The position numbers and the translations under genes were made by a program. The notes below the pieces were generated by a model, which was not told where the DNA came from, did not search any database, and was given only the letters and a program-made list of their open reading frames with translations. Positions 30,590 to 40,842 of a DNA stretch of 64,000 bases are shown here, piece after piece. The stretch is from Lepidostoma basale (taxonomy: Eukaryota > Arthropoda > Insecta > Trichoptera > Lepidostomatidae): the NCBI GenBank assembly GCA_022606425.2, contig JAHDVF020000988.1, forward strand, positions 620,001 to 684,000, given 5' to 3'. The first letter of the stretch is position 1; each line of letters starts with the position of its first letter.

Positions 30590-31420
30590 TCCAAATTTAA
30601 ACAGTTTTCTTTTTTAGAAATATTGATCATTTTGTTCGTTACGTAATCTTTGCTTTGTTTAAATTGCTCAGAACATTTACTAATTGTTAATTAATTATCA
30701 AATGAAAATTTGGTCATTAGTCGATATCCAATATGTAGGTGAGAGTAGAATTCGCGCTACACGAAAAAAAAACTCTTCACATATAAATGGAGTAAAGAGG
30801 ATAAATGTATAAATTCGTGTTTCTTTTATATAATATAAAAATAATAAAATTAAAAAGAACAGTTCAATACAGAATGAAAGTATTCAAAAGCAACGTATTA
30901 CAAAAAAGTGATATACTGAATTTGTACTTACTTTAACCATTGTATTTCTAAAAATATTCGTAGAATCCCTTAGAACTTCGAGGAAGAACAAAGATAAATA
31001 ATTCGAGTTTCCTCAACGTGCCGTTAAAAGTTGGAAAACCCAGTTTAAGATAAGGGTGAAACAGCTGCCGCCAAAACTCTTGACAATTCTTCAAGTATGG
31101 GAGTAAAACTACCTACAATGAGTGCGGGATTGGCCCAGCAAGTGTACCTTGCTACCGAATCAAGTTTGAGAGATAAACATACGAGAATGTAGGCTAATAG
31201 GTAGTTTCGAGCGTCCTTTATCTATCGGATCCGTTTTCCTAGAACTTAGAAAACACCCTACCCACATCCTATCCCTATTACATATACATAGCAGCATTCG
31301 TATTTATTTTTAAAGCGTTTTGTTAGTACAACTGAAACAGGGCAGAAATTTCAAAATAATTTTATGCTTGAATAAAGCTACAGTCAATTCACGTTTTAAT
31401 ATAGCCTTATTTTATTGGGT
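30590..31420. other. Region without genes, possible conserved block
   Basis: AT-rich flanks with a balanced core at 30950-31260 (AAGGGTGAAACAGCTGCCGC, AGTGCGGGATTGGCCCAGCA). No frame or repeat match. Confidence 0.3.
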
Positions 31421-31424
31421 ATGA

Positions 31425-31790
31425 CTAGACACCATTGAGACCAGAGCGGATACCACAAGAACTAAGGCTAAAGTACGGGTGGCAGAGATGAGGACTCTGA
31501 GGATGATAGCAGGAAAGACTATTCGAGATAAGGTGAGGAACACGGCTATCCGCGAGAACTGCAAGGTGAAGGATGTCGTGAGATGGGGCAGACAACGCAG
31601 AAGATACTGGAATGCGCAAGTGTAGTGGATGGACCCCACCAGAATCCCACACGCTGTGGCGCATCAGATTCCTGCCGGCTGCCGAAAAGATGGAGAGATA
31701 GTTGGGAGTCAACCTCCCAAGAGAGGCCAGCCTGATTTCAGGAACAGACCAAAGGTCTATAAGGAGAAGAAGAAAAAGAAGAAGACTAGA
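31425..31790 (+). pseudogene. RTE-D-related 3' part
   Basis: The plus strand reads TRADTTRTKAKVRVAEMRTL, RMIAGKTIRDKVRNTAIREN, CKVKDVVRWGRQRRRYWNAQ, a stop, MDPTRIPHA and GSQPPKRGQPDFRNRPKVY followed by (AAG)n. The other copies at 50838-51365 (+), 52905-53375 (-) and 62820-62955 (+) share the AEMRTLRMIAGKT block. This one is only lightly broken. Confidence 0.8.
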
Positions 31791-31849
31791 CACGTTTTGC
31801 TTTATTATAATTATATTTTGATGTTACGCCAATAAAGCAAGCCATACAA

Positions 31850-32010
31850 TTATATCAACAACAACAATAGCATTTGCGCTACAGCCCACTATGGGCCCCG
31901 GCTTCTTCCAGAATTCTTAGCCATTCTCCCCGGTCCATCGCCCGCATTCTCCAGTTTGTAACACCAATTGCTCTGAGGTTCCCCTCTCACCATCCATCTC
32001 TTTCTCTCGT
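31850..32010 (-). pseudogene. Retrotransposon C-terminus ending in EEAGAHSGL
   Basis: The minus strand reads NLRAIGVTNWRMRAMDRGEW, then LRILEEAGAHSGL and a stop, followed by a (TTG)n tail (plus-strand CAACAACAACAA at 31856-31868). The A-x-DRxEW-x3-LEEA pattern is that of RTE-like C-termini. The terminal 33 codons are intact. Confidence 0.75.
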
Positions 32011-32085
32011 CTTTAAATCCTTATTTGACATCATTGGACATAAGCAACTATCTGGCAAGATTTGCGGAATATTGAATATGTGGTC

Positions 32086-32330
32086 TCAATTTTGGCGTCT
32101 CTGATAGTTTTCCGTAGTAAATACAATGTTAAATAGCAAACATGAAAAAGCATCACCCTGCTGCAGACCATCATAAGTGTTAAACTGGTCCGAAGTGCTG
32201 GTTTGTATCTTCAGTCTACAGTTGGAGCCAGGAAATGTGACCCTTACAAGTTTAATTAGTTTGCTCGGTATTCTTAGGTCTATCATAGCCTCATACAATT
32301 TCACTCTGCTTACACTATAATATGACGCCT
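32086..32330 (-). pseudogene. RTE-B reverse transcriptase segment
   Basis: The minus strand encodes KLYEAMIDLRIPSKLIKLVR, SNCRLKIQTSTSDQFNTYDG and LQQGDAFSCLLFNIVF. The GLxQGDxxSxLLFN block is motif 4/B of non-LTR reverse transcriptases, just upstream of where the catalytic YxDD box would be. It is inverted relative to the RTE-B 3' end at 32420, so the two were rearranged or are separate insertions. Confidence 0.8.
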
Positions 32331-32419
32331 CAAAATCTATATATAAACATTTGATACGTTTCTACGTTGTATTCTTGAGTTTTCTCCAGAATAAAATAAT
32401 ATAAGTATTCTAAAATATT

Positions 32420-32875
32420 ATATATACAATGCTATGTGCGGTCTATTTTATCGTATGGATGTGAAACGTGGACCTTGAAAGTCAACTCAATGAACAGACT
32501 GAAAGCATTTGAAATGTGTCTCCATCGCCGAATGCTCAAAATTCCCTGGACAGACATGGTTACCAATACCGAAGTCCTGAGGCGTACTAGAGTTGACAGG
32601 AAACTGTTATCAACTATCGAGGTTCGGAAGATATCACATCTGGGTCATTTACTGCGTGGGGAAAAGTACCACCTTCTCCAACTGATATTGGAGGGGAAAA
32701 TTGAGGGACGCCGAGGGCCCGGTAGGAGAAAAATGTCCTGGCTACGAAACGTAAAGGAGTGAACCGGCATCCGAAGTGTGGAGGAGCTGCTCCGAGCGGC
32801 GCAGGACAGGGACAGGTTCGCCGAGGTGATCGCCAAAGTTGGGGGGACCCGACAGGGCACTTGAAGAAGAATAAG
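32420..32875 (+). pseudogene. RTE-B retrotransposon C-terminal arm
   Basis: The frame reads SILSYGCETWTLKVNSMNRL, KAFEMCLHRRMLKIPWTDMV, TNTEVLRRTRVDRKLLSTIE, HLGHLLRGEKYHLLQLILEG and GRRGPGRRKMSWLRN, a stop at 32760, then AAQDRDRFAEVIAKVGGT. This is a well-preserved RTE-like C-terminal region (108 codons open). It ends in GAAGAATAAG. Confidence 0.85.
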
Positions 32876-32971
32876 ATATATATATTATCATATTAATTTG
32901 GAAAGGAATTAAATTTTCAAAAAACTTTAAAAAAAAATGAAAAGAAAATGAAGCACATGATGATTCCAATA

Positions 32972-33125
32972 GGGTGGTGGTCGTGGGAATTAAAAGTTTG
33001 GTTCCTGATCCACGGGACATTGGTTCAAGCCCGGATACGACCGGATACCTTTTTCATAATAATGAGATATTTTCTGCTCACATTGGAGATTGTAAAATAA
33101 ATTCTTATATCGTTGATGTAAAAAC
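32972..33125 (+). mobile_element. SINE-2 (second tRNA-derived family)
   Basis: The head has GGGTGGTGGTCGTGGGAATT (A-box side) and TTGGTTCAAGCCCGGAT (B-box GGTTCAAGCCC). The body is AATGAGATATTTTCTGCTCA then GATTGTAAAATAAATTC. A minus-strand relative at 49145-49288 shares the head GGGTGGTGGTCTAGGGGATA and the body TGTAAAATAAATTCTAA. An RTE-A piece follows directly. Confidence 0.7.
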
Positions 33126-33295
33126 TGTTATTGGAAACAAAAAAATACGAATGAAATCATAAATGCCAGTTGACAATGGAGTTCTAGTTCCTAACCTTAT
33201 GTATTGAAATGAGGCATGGAACTGGCAGAAGAGGGATGAGAGCAGAATAAATGCGGCATAGATGAGATCCCTCAGACGTACCTGTATGTGTGGTC
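33115..33295 (+). mobile_element. RTE-A fragment
   Basis: It matches KTVIGNKKIRMKS, then DNGVLVPNLMY and an ESRINA-x-MRSLRRTC block with several stops. It is the segment homologous to 6725-6890. Confidence 0.7.
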
Positions 33296-33299
33296 AAAC

Positions 33300-34025
33300 C
33301 TAATTTATCTGACTTTACAATTTGTAGTCATTCAAATTTTAATTAATTAAATTTAGCGCTGTGATTCACTAGCTGTTTTCATTTTTGTCAAATGCGTGGT
33401 GAAATTCGGTGCAATATTAAGCCAGTTCAGAAAAAAATCGCTTAAACAGTGTACGGTTGTTTATGTTTGTGAATCCATTTATTAAAAAATTCTCTTGTTT
33501 GAAAATGTCGAACATAACTAAACAATCATATTAAAAATAAATAAAAAGTTCAGTGTGCAATAGTGAAATATATAAAGCTGTATTACTTCAGTGGATTGTT
33601 TTTACCTTTCAACGTATGCAGGTAGATTCAGTTTTGTTTCTGTAGCGCGTGCTACCATAACCTTAGAATTGGATTTACGGCTTTTGCGTTGTCCTCGATA
33701 CACTTGAATTGTTCCAGCTTCTCGTATTTCAATATGGTAAATCACATTTTTTCTTATGAATCAAAACTTGCACAACGTATCAATCACCATCATAAAACAG
33801 CACGTTCAACTGTCAGTTATTACAACGCCATGTTGCAATATCGCTAATCACGAATAAGGAATGTATTGTCACTTTCTATGTTTGTGACTCGAATGTATGG
33901 CGACCTTAAATTTACGTTTCACTTGAAAAAAAAATTTTTTATCTGAATTTTAAGTTCTTATACTAGTATATTATATATTTAATTTTGAATCCATATTTAA
34001 AACGCTTTGTTATAACTTTATATAT
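33300..34025. other. Region without recognised genes
   Basis: AT-rich sequence of moderate complexity. No open frame over 60 codons has a signature. No repeat match in the window. Confidence 0.3.
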
Positions 34026-34032
34026 TAATTTA

Positions 34033-34220
34033 CTAGCTGACCCGGCAACGCTTCGCTATTGCTAAATTCGAGTACATAAATAAACCCAATATATATTCAA
34101 AAAATACAATGAATTATAAACTTGAATACATATTACTAATGTAATAGAAAAACAATTTTTTGAATATTTTATATGAAATTTAATGATCAAATAAACAATA
34201 TTATATCACATTTGCAGAAA
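34033..34220 (-). mobile_element. Helitron 3' end fragment
   Basis: On the minus strand the sequence ends GCGTTGCCGGGTCAGCTAG followed by T, the CTAG/T terminus typical of lepidopteran non-autonomous Helitrons. It parallels GGGTCCGCTAG at 10545-10555. The 5' limit is uncertain. Confidence 0.6.
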
Positions 34221-34224
34221 ACAT

Positions 34225-34640
34225 TCATTATATTAAAGAAACAAAATTCTTGATTTTGTTGTCCATGAAATTCACATCAGAGCCAATAAAGTAAGTTTCT
34301 ACGATCGTGATTTCGGCACTGCGAGTCCGCTGGCGTGGAATAGTAATATAGATGATAATACTACAAAAGCCTCCCTTCCCGACTTCCACAACTGTATCCC
34401 TCGCCGCTCTGCGCCATTGACCTCCTGCCACTCGTTTAATGTCATCAGACCATCTTGCTTGTGATCTGCCAGAATTTGTGTAGCTGTTTCTCTTTCGCCA
34501 CTCCAGGCCAGAAGATCTTATAACCCGTTGTCCTTGCTTTATGACCGATCCCATTCCATTTAAACATTAGTCGCTGCATCGGCAACTTTGGTCCGATCTT
34601 TCATTCATCAATGTTGAGCCCTGGAATTAAAAAAAAAAAA
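34225..34640 (-). mobile_element. Retrotransposon fragment with GRSQARWSDD block
   Basis: The minus-strand frame (34228-34554) includes SSGLEWRKRNSYTNSGRSQA, RWSDDIKRVAGGQWRRAARD. The GR-x2-RW-x-DD-x4-AG-x2-W-x2-AA-x-D pattern is common at the C-terminus of RTE-like proteins. The remainder (IVETYFIGSDVNFMDNKIKN) is non-homologous and matches the plus-strand region 35873-35945 as an inverted repeat. Confidence 0.65.
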
Positions 34641-34727
34641 ATTGAATTGCCATAAGGCGGACACTATAAAAGGCAGTTCATGCTATATGCATAATAATAA
34701 TAATAATAATTAGGCTAATTTGTCAAA

Positions 34728-34905
34728 TTAACTAACTAACTAACTAACCATCACGCCGTCTCCCCGAAAGTGTAAGCAGAGAGAATGGACTGTCACACTT
34801 TTACTGATGCGGCACTCCATCCTTCTCTTTTCGCCCCGCGGGAGGCGCGGTGTGATGGGTTGCGAACCTCATCGCCACCAATAGGCATCTCCCGCGCACA
34901 CTTCG
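34728..34905 (-). mobile_element. RTE-A 3' end with TTAG tail
   Basis: The minus strand runs GGCGATGAGGTTCGCAACCC, GGCGAAAAGAGAAGGATGGA and GAGACGGCGTGATGG, then (TTAG)n at 34728-34750. It is a short 3' UTR-only copy, also present at 40671-40838. Confidence 0.8.
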
Positions 34906-34909
34906 ATCG

Positions 34910-35190
34910 TCCAACACCCACAAAATAAATCTAAAACAAATAATATAAAATACAATGATATAAAATAAAATAACAAAATAAAAATAATTTTACACAAAAT
35001 GTTCTTTTTAGACGGTGCACATATTGTCTATTTAATTTATAATATGTTCCACGTATCCACTGTTTTTTAATTTAGCACATAATGTAATAACACATAATGT
35101 TTTTTTCAATGTTGCACATGTTGACATGGACGATCCGGACTTTTGTGTTTATTTAATTTATGTTACACGTATCCACCATTTTTTAAATTA
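34910..35190 (+). repeat. Repeat family O, duplicated end
   Basis: It matches 17622-17770 (ACAAAATAAATCTAAAAC, GACGGTGCACATATTGTCTA). The block ATTTAATTTATGTTACACGT / CCACGTATCCACTGTTTT occurs twice (about 35030 and 35150). Confidence 0.55.
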
Positions 35191-35232
35191 TCTGTAATAA
35201 GGCACTTAACCAGCAAGAACTTAAAAATAATA

Positions 35233-35730
35233 TTGAAGAAATTATTCAAATTGTCATTGGAACAAATGAAAAAATTATTTGTACACCTGTCAAAATTCTT
35301 TATAAAAACGATAAAACTAATAAAACCTTTTAATCTGATTAATTTGTCAAATTAATTAAATTAATCAGATTTTAAAGGTTGGTCATGTTAGAAGTTGGAG
35401 GAATCGACATGCGTGTATGACTCTTATGAATGTGGAGGAAGCTAGACAGGTTTGCCAGGATAGAGTAGTGTTATGTTGAAGAAATTATTCAAATTGTCAT
35501 TGGAACAAATGAAAAATTTATTTGTACACCTGTCAAAATTCTTTATAAAAACGATAAAACAAATAAAACCTTTTAATCTGATTAATTTGATTAATTTGTC
35601 AAATTAATTAAACTAATCAGATTTTAAAGGTTGGTCATGTTAGAAGTCGGAGGAATCGACATGCGTGTATGACTCGTTGTATGAATGTGGAGGAAGCTAG
35701 AGAGGTTTGCCAGGATAGAGTAGTGTTATG
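35233..35730 (+). repeat. Tandem duplication of 243-255 bp including RTE-A sequence
   Basis: TTGAAGAAATTATTCAAATT begins at 35233 and again at 35476. Each unit contains a palindrome (TTAATCTGATTAATTTGTCA / TTAATTAAATTAATCAGATT) and then an RTE-A 3' piece (GGTTGGTCATGTTAGAAG, ATGCGTGTATGACTC, GCCAGGATAGAGTAGTGTTA). The first unit lacks a few bases (ACTCTTATG versus ACTCGTTGTATG). The second continues into the RTE-A tail. Confidence 0.85.
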
Positions 35731-35790
35731 GTCCATTCTCTCTGCCTACCCCTGTGGGGAAACGGCGTGATGGTTTGTTTGTTTGTTTAA
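35615..35790 (+). mobile_element. RTE-A 3' end with TTTG tail
   Basis: It carries the last coding part RRNRHACMTRCMNVEEAREV, then TACCCCTGTGGGGAAACGGC and GTGATGG with (TTTG)n at 35776-35790. It forms the right end of the tandem duplication. Confidence 0.8.
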
Positions 35791-35869
35791 TTTGTATAAT
35801 CGCCGTTTTCGTGAATAGCTCACCTCAAGGGCGCTTTGACAATGTTTTTAGTCATGAAAGGTGCATGTG

Positions 35870-36155
35870 ACAACAGCGAAATCACGATCGTAGAAACTTA
35901 CTTTATTGGCTCTGATGTGATTTTCATGGACAACAAAATCAAGAGTTTTGTTTCTCTAAACATATGAATGTTTTGTGCAAATGTGATATTGTGTAATGTA
36001 AAAATGAGCCGGTTCTCATTCGCCACTCCAGAGTACATCTAATTCACTGATCATCCGTTCTTTGATTGATCTAATTCCATTTTAACGAAGTTATTTTGCA
36101 CGCTGCATCGGTAATTTTCGTCCCATCTCTGATCCGTTACTTTATTTTCCTAGAA
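35870..36155. repeat. Inverted partner of 34240-34315 plus related debris
   Basis: GAAATCACGATCGTAGAAAC and TTGGCTCTGATGTGATTTTC on the plus strand are the reverse complement of the sequence at 34240-34315. A second block (36025-36130, CTGCATCGGTAATTTTCGTC) matches 34575-34600 in direct orientation. The arrangement suggests one retrotransposon with an inversion during integration, or two opposed copies. Confidence 0.6.
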
Positions 36156-36159
36156 ATAA

Positions 36160-37325
36160 ACGGAAAAAGTCATAAGAATTGTGTCATTCATTCATATTGT
36201 AATTCATATTGTATATCATTAGAACTTTCTTACCGTTGCTGTGGTAATGTAACAATTTCCCTGACCAAAGTATGCGTATAAAGAAAACAGCAAAATAGAA
36301 TAAACTGAAAATATATTTATGAATTAGAAATATAAATATTATATTATACTTACGGAAGCAAGTTTCTTCATATTCTTGTAGATAATTATCATTGAATATT
36401 TTTAATCCCAGAAACTTCATAACCTAAAAGTACCGAAACTTCATACCTACAAAATATTACGACGTACAAAGAGATTGTTGACAGTTCAGAGACCACGTGA
36501 CCAATCGAACGGCTAGAACTCTAGAAAACGAATATCATTAAGTAATCACCGTCGAACGTAAGAGAAACGAATAAGTTTCAGCCACACGAAAAAATAAAAT
36601 TTCGTTCATAACCTCAAAATGACAAAAATTATACTCGCCAAAATTAAGAAGTATAATTACCTGTCTGCATTAATGTACATTTAAATATGGCCAATAAAAT
36701 AGACTGTACCAATTAAACAACCAATTATTTTAGTACGTAATAAGTAAAACGTATTAAGTATTATACATCCCAAAGTAAAACGCAATATATTGGACTGTCA
36801 GAAAGCAAAACACATTGTTGCCACTACACAAAATTACATGGAGACTGAATTCTCTCCAGACCGTGTCAAACGAATATAGACTCAAAAGATTGATACTCAG
36901 GTGATACGAACATTAAGGTCTATATTCGTTTGCACTACGAAAATTTTCAATTAATTGATTAATTTATAAAGTTAATTAGAGCTCGATTAATAACGAAAAT
37001 ATGCCTATGACGACCGCTAAATTCCACTTAGTCCATTCCCCAAGATTCAGAAGGATCTGATGAGGAATCACCGAGAAAGAAGGAGACACACACAACCCAG
37101 ATTGTGTTTTATTTATATGTAGATTCGTCAAACCACATGTATTGATCGTCACTTAAAAATTATGCAAAACTCCATATTACATAATTTATACGAATGAAAA
37201 CGTCTGTTCATAAATTTATTTCTTATTTATTTATTTATTTACTTGAAATAGTACATATGTGCATAACACATGTTCTAATAAAAACAATTAAACAATCAAA
37301 AATATTAAACTATTAATCGATGTAT
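36160..37325. other. Region without genes, possible conserved block
   Basis: AT-rich sequence with balanced blocks at 36440-36600 and 36830-37080. CATATTCGTTTG-type blocks occur on both strands near 36870 and 36920 (AACGAATATAGACTCAAAAG / GTCTATATTCGTTTGCACTA), making a 50-bp inverted repeat. No protein recognised. Confidence 0.3.
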
Positions 37326-37329
37326 GATT

Positions 37330-37580
37330 AAGTGTATAGAATTCCATAATGATTTTATTAAAATAAACAAAAGTTGTTTAAAAATAGAAGAACTAAAAAT
37401 TCTATAAATGATATAAAATATTCACGACACGTGTTTCATCTTATCAGGACATATTCACTCTCACACTCGAAGATGGAAGAAGGACACTCGAAGATGTCCT
37501 CATAAGACGAAACACGTGTCGTGAATATTTCATATCATTTATAGAATTTTTAGTTTTTAAACAACTTTTGTTTATTTTGA
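37330..37580. repeat. Large palindrome with CACGTGTCGTG block
   Basis: Arms AACAAAAGTTGTTTAAAAAT and GTTTTTAAACAACTTTTG face each other. The inner arms are ATATTCACGACACGTGTTTC and GACGAAACACGTGTCGTGAA. On the minus strand CCTGATAAGATGAAACACGT then GTC again shows core-GAAAC-GUC order, but stem II is missing. The repeat is about 230 bp and could form a cruciform. Confidence 0.7.
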
Positions 37581-37584
37581 TAAC

Positions 37585-38260
37585 ATAAATAATAATCTAC
37601 ATAAATATTAATAAAAGGTTACATTTTGTTTTCATATTCATTTAATTCTATTCTTATTTTTAATGTTCTGCATACTTTTGACATCCTCTGGTATATTTTC
37701 ATATATTTTAAATGCTTTATACATGAGGAAATTCTAAATTTGTTTTTTTTTCTGAATGGGAGCCTTAGTTTATTTTTCTTTCTTGTTTCATATTTATGTT
37801 CATGCTGGTTACTTTTTATCTTCCTTAATAATTCTTTGGAGATGTGCCCATTAACAGTTTTGTGTGATAAAATGTAGTATGTGATTATTTTTTTAAATGA
37901 CAATTTAAAGTATTCAACATCACTTTAATGCTGGCATTAAAGTGGCATCTCCTTAAAATTATTATCTATGCTTTATTTTTGAGAATGGTTAATCTTAGCA
38001 TATCTTCTTCATTTGTTAAAAATAATATACTGCTACAGTAATTTATACGAGGAAGAATGAAGCATTATACTCGTACACCGTCTTGTATGTTTTTGCACTG
38101 ATATATCGTCAAATCCTATCCAGAAGTGATATTTTTTTAGCCATCTTCTTAGAAATATATTTTACATTTGTTTATGCCTTAGCAAATCGGAATATGCCTT
38201 TCTAACAAAATATATATATTTAAAAAATTTTTAGTAAACCCACGTTTTCTTTTTTTTTTT
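37585..38260. other. AT-rich region without recognised genes
   Basis: The two overlapping frames at 37619-37903 on opposite strands are low-complexity Lys/Asn and Phe/Leu products. The minus-strand one reads TYYILSHKTVNGHISKELLR and EYFKLSFKK-like residues resembling Jockey-type retrotransposon C-termini, but the match is too weak to assign. Confidence 0.35.
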
Positions 38261-38264
38261 TTTT

Positions 38265-38415
38265 CATCGGCAGACTGGGATGCCAGCGAGCCTAACGAAA
38301 CCGATCGCTGTCGAAAAGACGAAAGTGGAAGTAGTTAAAAAACATAGTTTTATTTAATTATTTTTTAAAATGAACTTCCATCAAGAGATTTCAGTAAAAT
38401 CATTTGATTATCATA
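38265..38415 (+). repeat. HHR-3 right arm only
   Basis: GATGCCAGCGAGCCTAACGA and AACCGATCGCTGTC match 9513-9545. The 3' flank AACTTCCATCAAGAGATTTC follows. The left arm is gone. Confidence 0.65.
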
Positions 38416-38437
38416 AAATTATCAATTCAAAAAAGCC

Positions 38438-38525
38438 CGTATCATAGACATTAACATTATTTTAATGCTTTTTTTTTAAATTTTGAATATGTATTGTATA
38501 CCCCTAAAAAAACACCCGAAAGCTT
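38438..38525 (+). repeat. Family Q single arm
   Basis: CATTAACATTATTTTAATGC and TTGAATATGTATTGTATACC are shared with 16205-16380 and 45452-45545. Confidence 0.6.
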
Positions 38526-38644
38526 TTCATAGAAAATGTCTGGTTATTGCGATTCCTTTGTTTGACTATAGACGACTATTATGGGGTACTATAATCCTGC
38601 AAAATTCCATCCCGTAGTCAATTTCCTATTTCGTGCCCTCTCTT

Positions 38645-38745
38645 TGTAAGATATCTGATTTCTACTGCATTTATAGTATTCTACTTTTACCCTTCTTTTA
38701 TCAGTTCCGTGCTTCACTTCCATACATAAAGTACCTGTAGTACTA
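38645..38745 (-). mobile_element. RTE-A fragment
   Basis: Antisense to the SEAWNWQKKDESRINAVEM segment (plus strand TTTCTACTGCATTTATAGTA, TTCCGTGCTTCACTTCCATA). Short internal piece. Confidence 0.65.
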
Positions 38746-38884
38746 TTTGTCTAATCCGACACTGCAACGGATCTAATTTACAAGAATTTCGATTTCTTTT
38801 AATAGAAAATACCAGGTTTATCGTTGAAAAGAGGAAAGCCACGAAATAATTCAGCTCGGATTTTCAATTCAAAACAAATCAAAT

Positions 38885-39505
38885 CAAATCAGTTCATTAA
38901 CTCAAAAGACATTACAAACAGGAAAATGTTTAAGGCATCTATTGAGTACAGGTAAAATATTATAAAAATACAACAAAGTACCAGGAACGCATTAGAGATG
39001 GTTCGACATTAGGAAGACAACATACTTTCTAAAGTTAAGAGTATTTGTCCCCTGAAGGTACCTTCACTAATATAAAAGACGTCGATCTCCGAGGAGACCG
39101 CGTTCAGCGGACTAATTGCTCTTCCCACCGGTGTCACCAGAGGCAGATTGGTTCTGTAAAACAATCTGTGCTGTCGCTGTCGGAGAAATCTATCAGGGAC
39201 AAAAAGACCAACACCCTCTAGCACGGCCGAGTTCTCGAAATATCCCCTGATTAATTTAAAGAAATGGGTTATGAGATGCCCATCTCTTCGAAGCTGTAAA
39301 GAATTGGTTCCGAGCATTCCTAAAAGAAATGCCGTGGGATAGAGCCACGAATAACTACCATGCTCCCTCATGTAGAGATACCTCAGAATTTTTTTCTGAA
39401 CTCTCTCCAGCATAACAGAATATCTCGCCTCGTGAGGACTCCATATCACAGAACCACTTTCGAGTTTGCTCCGAACCAACGCGTTGTATAGGACTCTGAG
39501 CACAT
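38885..39505 (-). pseudogene. Jockey/CR1-like reverse transcriptase C-terminus, best copy
   Basis: A 164-codon minus-strand frame (39009-39503) reads MLRVLYNALVRSKLESGSVI, WSPHEARYSVMLERVQKKIL, RYLYMREHGSYSWLYPTAFL, LGMLGTNSLQLRRDGHLITH, then GLFVPDRFLRQRQHRLFYRT, NLPLVTPVGRAISPLN and LLTLESMLSS. The LVRSKLE-x5-W and LERVQKKxLRYL patterns are typical of the region after the thumb in Jockey, CR1 and related elements. The upstream polymerase is missing. Related, more decayed copies are at 3533, 5525, 26283 and 44390. Confidence 0.8.
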
Positions 39506-40127
39506 TGCGATTTCTGAAAACTCTTGAATCAATTGAATGTATATACTCCTATATGTGGATAGTCGATACACATCAAACATAAAACTCCACCGAATGTTTT
39601 ACCATACATCTGTATTTCCTTGATTTCATTTGAAACATAATAAAAAAAGGGTTTGCCTTGAGATTATTTGTGAGAAGGGAATAATATTGATCATAAAAGG
39701 AGTATTTTTGCTGGTTTTTATGTAAAACGAATATTTATGGTTGTAAAAATAAAATGATTTATGGCATCGTAAATTTTTCAAATATACACATGTGTAGGGG
39801 AAGGGGGGGCTAGTTGTTACAAAAAAATAGAAAGTTGAATATCTGATAACTGTTTATTTTGAGAAACATCATATTGATTACATCTTAAAGTACATTTATT
39901 AAAATATAATAAAACAATTTACACGTGTTCATAGAAAGTCCACAAAAATAATTATAGCATTTATAAAAAAAAAATCAAAGTGTAACAATGTGCCCCACGG
40001 GGGGGCAAGTTGTTACAAGGTGGGGGCATGTTGTTACGAACTAAAACAAACATCAAACATGTATGTAATTGTTAACAATAATATGTGGAATATATATAAT
40101 AACATGTAAAATTAAATTTTTGAATAT

Positions 40128-40565
40128 TTAATCGCTTAAATCTATGTCCGAATCACAATTTTGGCATGTAAAATAAACTTTATCGCCACGAATGCAGGAA
40201 ATGTGAGCCCATTTATTGCATGCAATGCACTGGATCCATTCCCGTCCAGGTTTAGAGCAATCAAAACTCTCCATACATACCAAACACAGGCATTCTTCAT
40301 GTTCCGAGTCGGAAGAATAATCCAGTACTTGCTTCTACTTCAGTTTCTTCTACTGTTTTTTATTTTCAAATGCACACATCGAAATGTTTTTTTTAATTGA
40401 TTTGGCGGCCTGTTTTAGTTTTCTCGGGCTCTCTTCCAGTTAGATTTGGTTCTTAACCGGAGTGTCAGTCATTGCTGATGAATTTTTTTTTCTGGAATAA
40501 TTAACTCCCTTTCCTGATCCAGATTTAGGATGGCCTTATTTGTTCAGGCGTGGTATGCTGTATTT
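40128..40565 (-). pseudogene. Pogo transposase C-terminus with PHD-like zinc finger
   Basis: The minus strand reads SDTPVKNQIELEES-like residues upstream, then EECLCLVCMESF, WIQCIACNKWAHISC, DKVYFTCQNC and DSDIDLSD with a stop at 40128. The Cys-x2-Cys, Cys-x2-Cys, His-x2-Cys, Cys-x2-Cys spacing is a PHD/RING-like zinc-binding module found at the end of many insect pogo/Tigger-type transposases. A frameshift near 40330 separates it from the acidic/proline-rich linker that matches 63620-64000. The plus-strand frame 40161-40400 is a shadow. Confidence 0.8.
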
Positions 40566-40670
40566 TATTGATGCCACTTCTTAATGGCTGCGGTTCCGTG
40601 AAAATAGATAATTACTCTTCTTGATATTGAGGTAGAACTTCACAACTAGAGTTTGCAGGTTATAAAGGAG

Positions 40671-40838
40671 AGAGATGCCTTTTGGTGGCGATGAGGTTCG
40701 CAACCCATCACACTGCGTCTCTCGTGATGGCGAAAAGAGAAGGATGGAGTGCCGCATCGATTAAAGTGTGGCAGTCCATTCTTTCTGCCTACCCTTTCGG
40801 AGAGACGGCGTGATGGTTAGTTAGTTAGTTAGTTAGTT
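40671..40838 (+). mobile_element. RTE-A 3' end inserted in the pogo element
   Basis: It starts AGATGCCTTTTGGTGGCGAT, contains GAAAAGAGAAGGATGGAGTG and CTTTCGGAGAGACGGCGTG, and ends ATGG(TTAG)n at 40818-40838. Pogo sequence lies on both sides (linker to the left, N-terminus to the right). It is nearly identical in extent to the copy at 34728-34905. Confidence 0.85.
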
Positions 40839-40842
40839 ATGT

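Noticed and set aside
31412..31793. Two minus-strand frames of 75 and 122 codons
   Set aside because: Antisense shadows of the RTE-D-related coding region on the plus strand.
34728..34750. Telomeric repeat relic because of TTAG units
   Set aside because: The insect telomere unit is TTAGG. Here the 4-bp TTAG repeats are the 3' tail of RTE-A copies, directly after GGCGTGATGG.
37619..37903. Two overlapping frames of 94 and 83 codons
   Set aside because: Low-complexity Lys/Asn and Phe/Leu content in AT-rich DNA. Weak resemblance to a retrotransposon C-terminus only.
40161..40400. 79-codon plus-strand frame with Cys residues
   Set aside because: It is antisense to the pogo zinc finger region, whose Cys/His spacing on the minus strand is clear.
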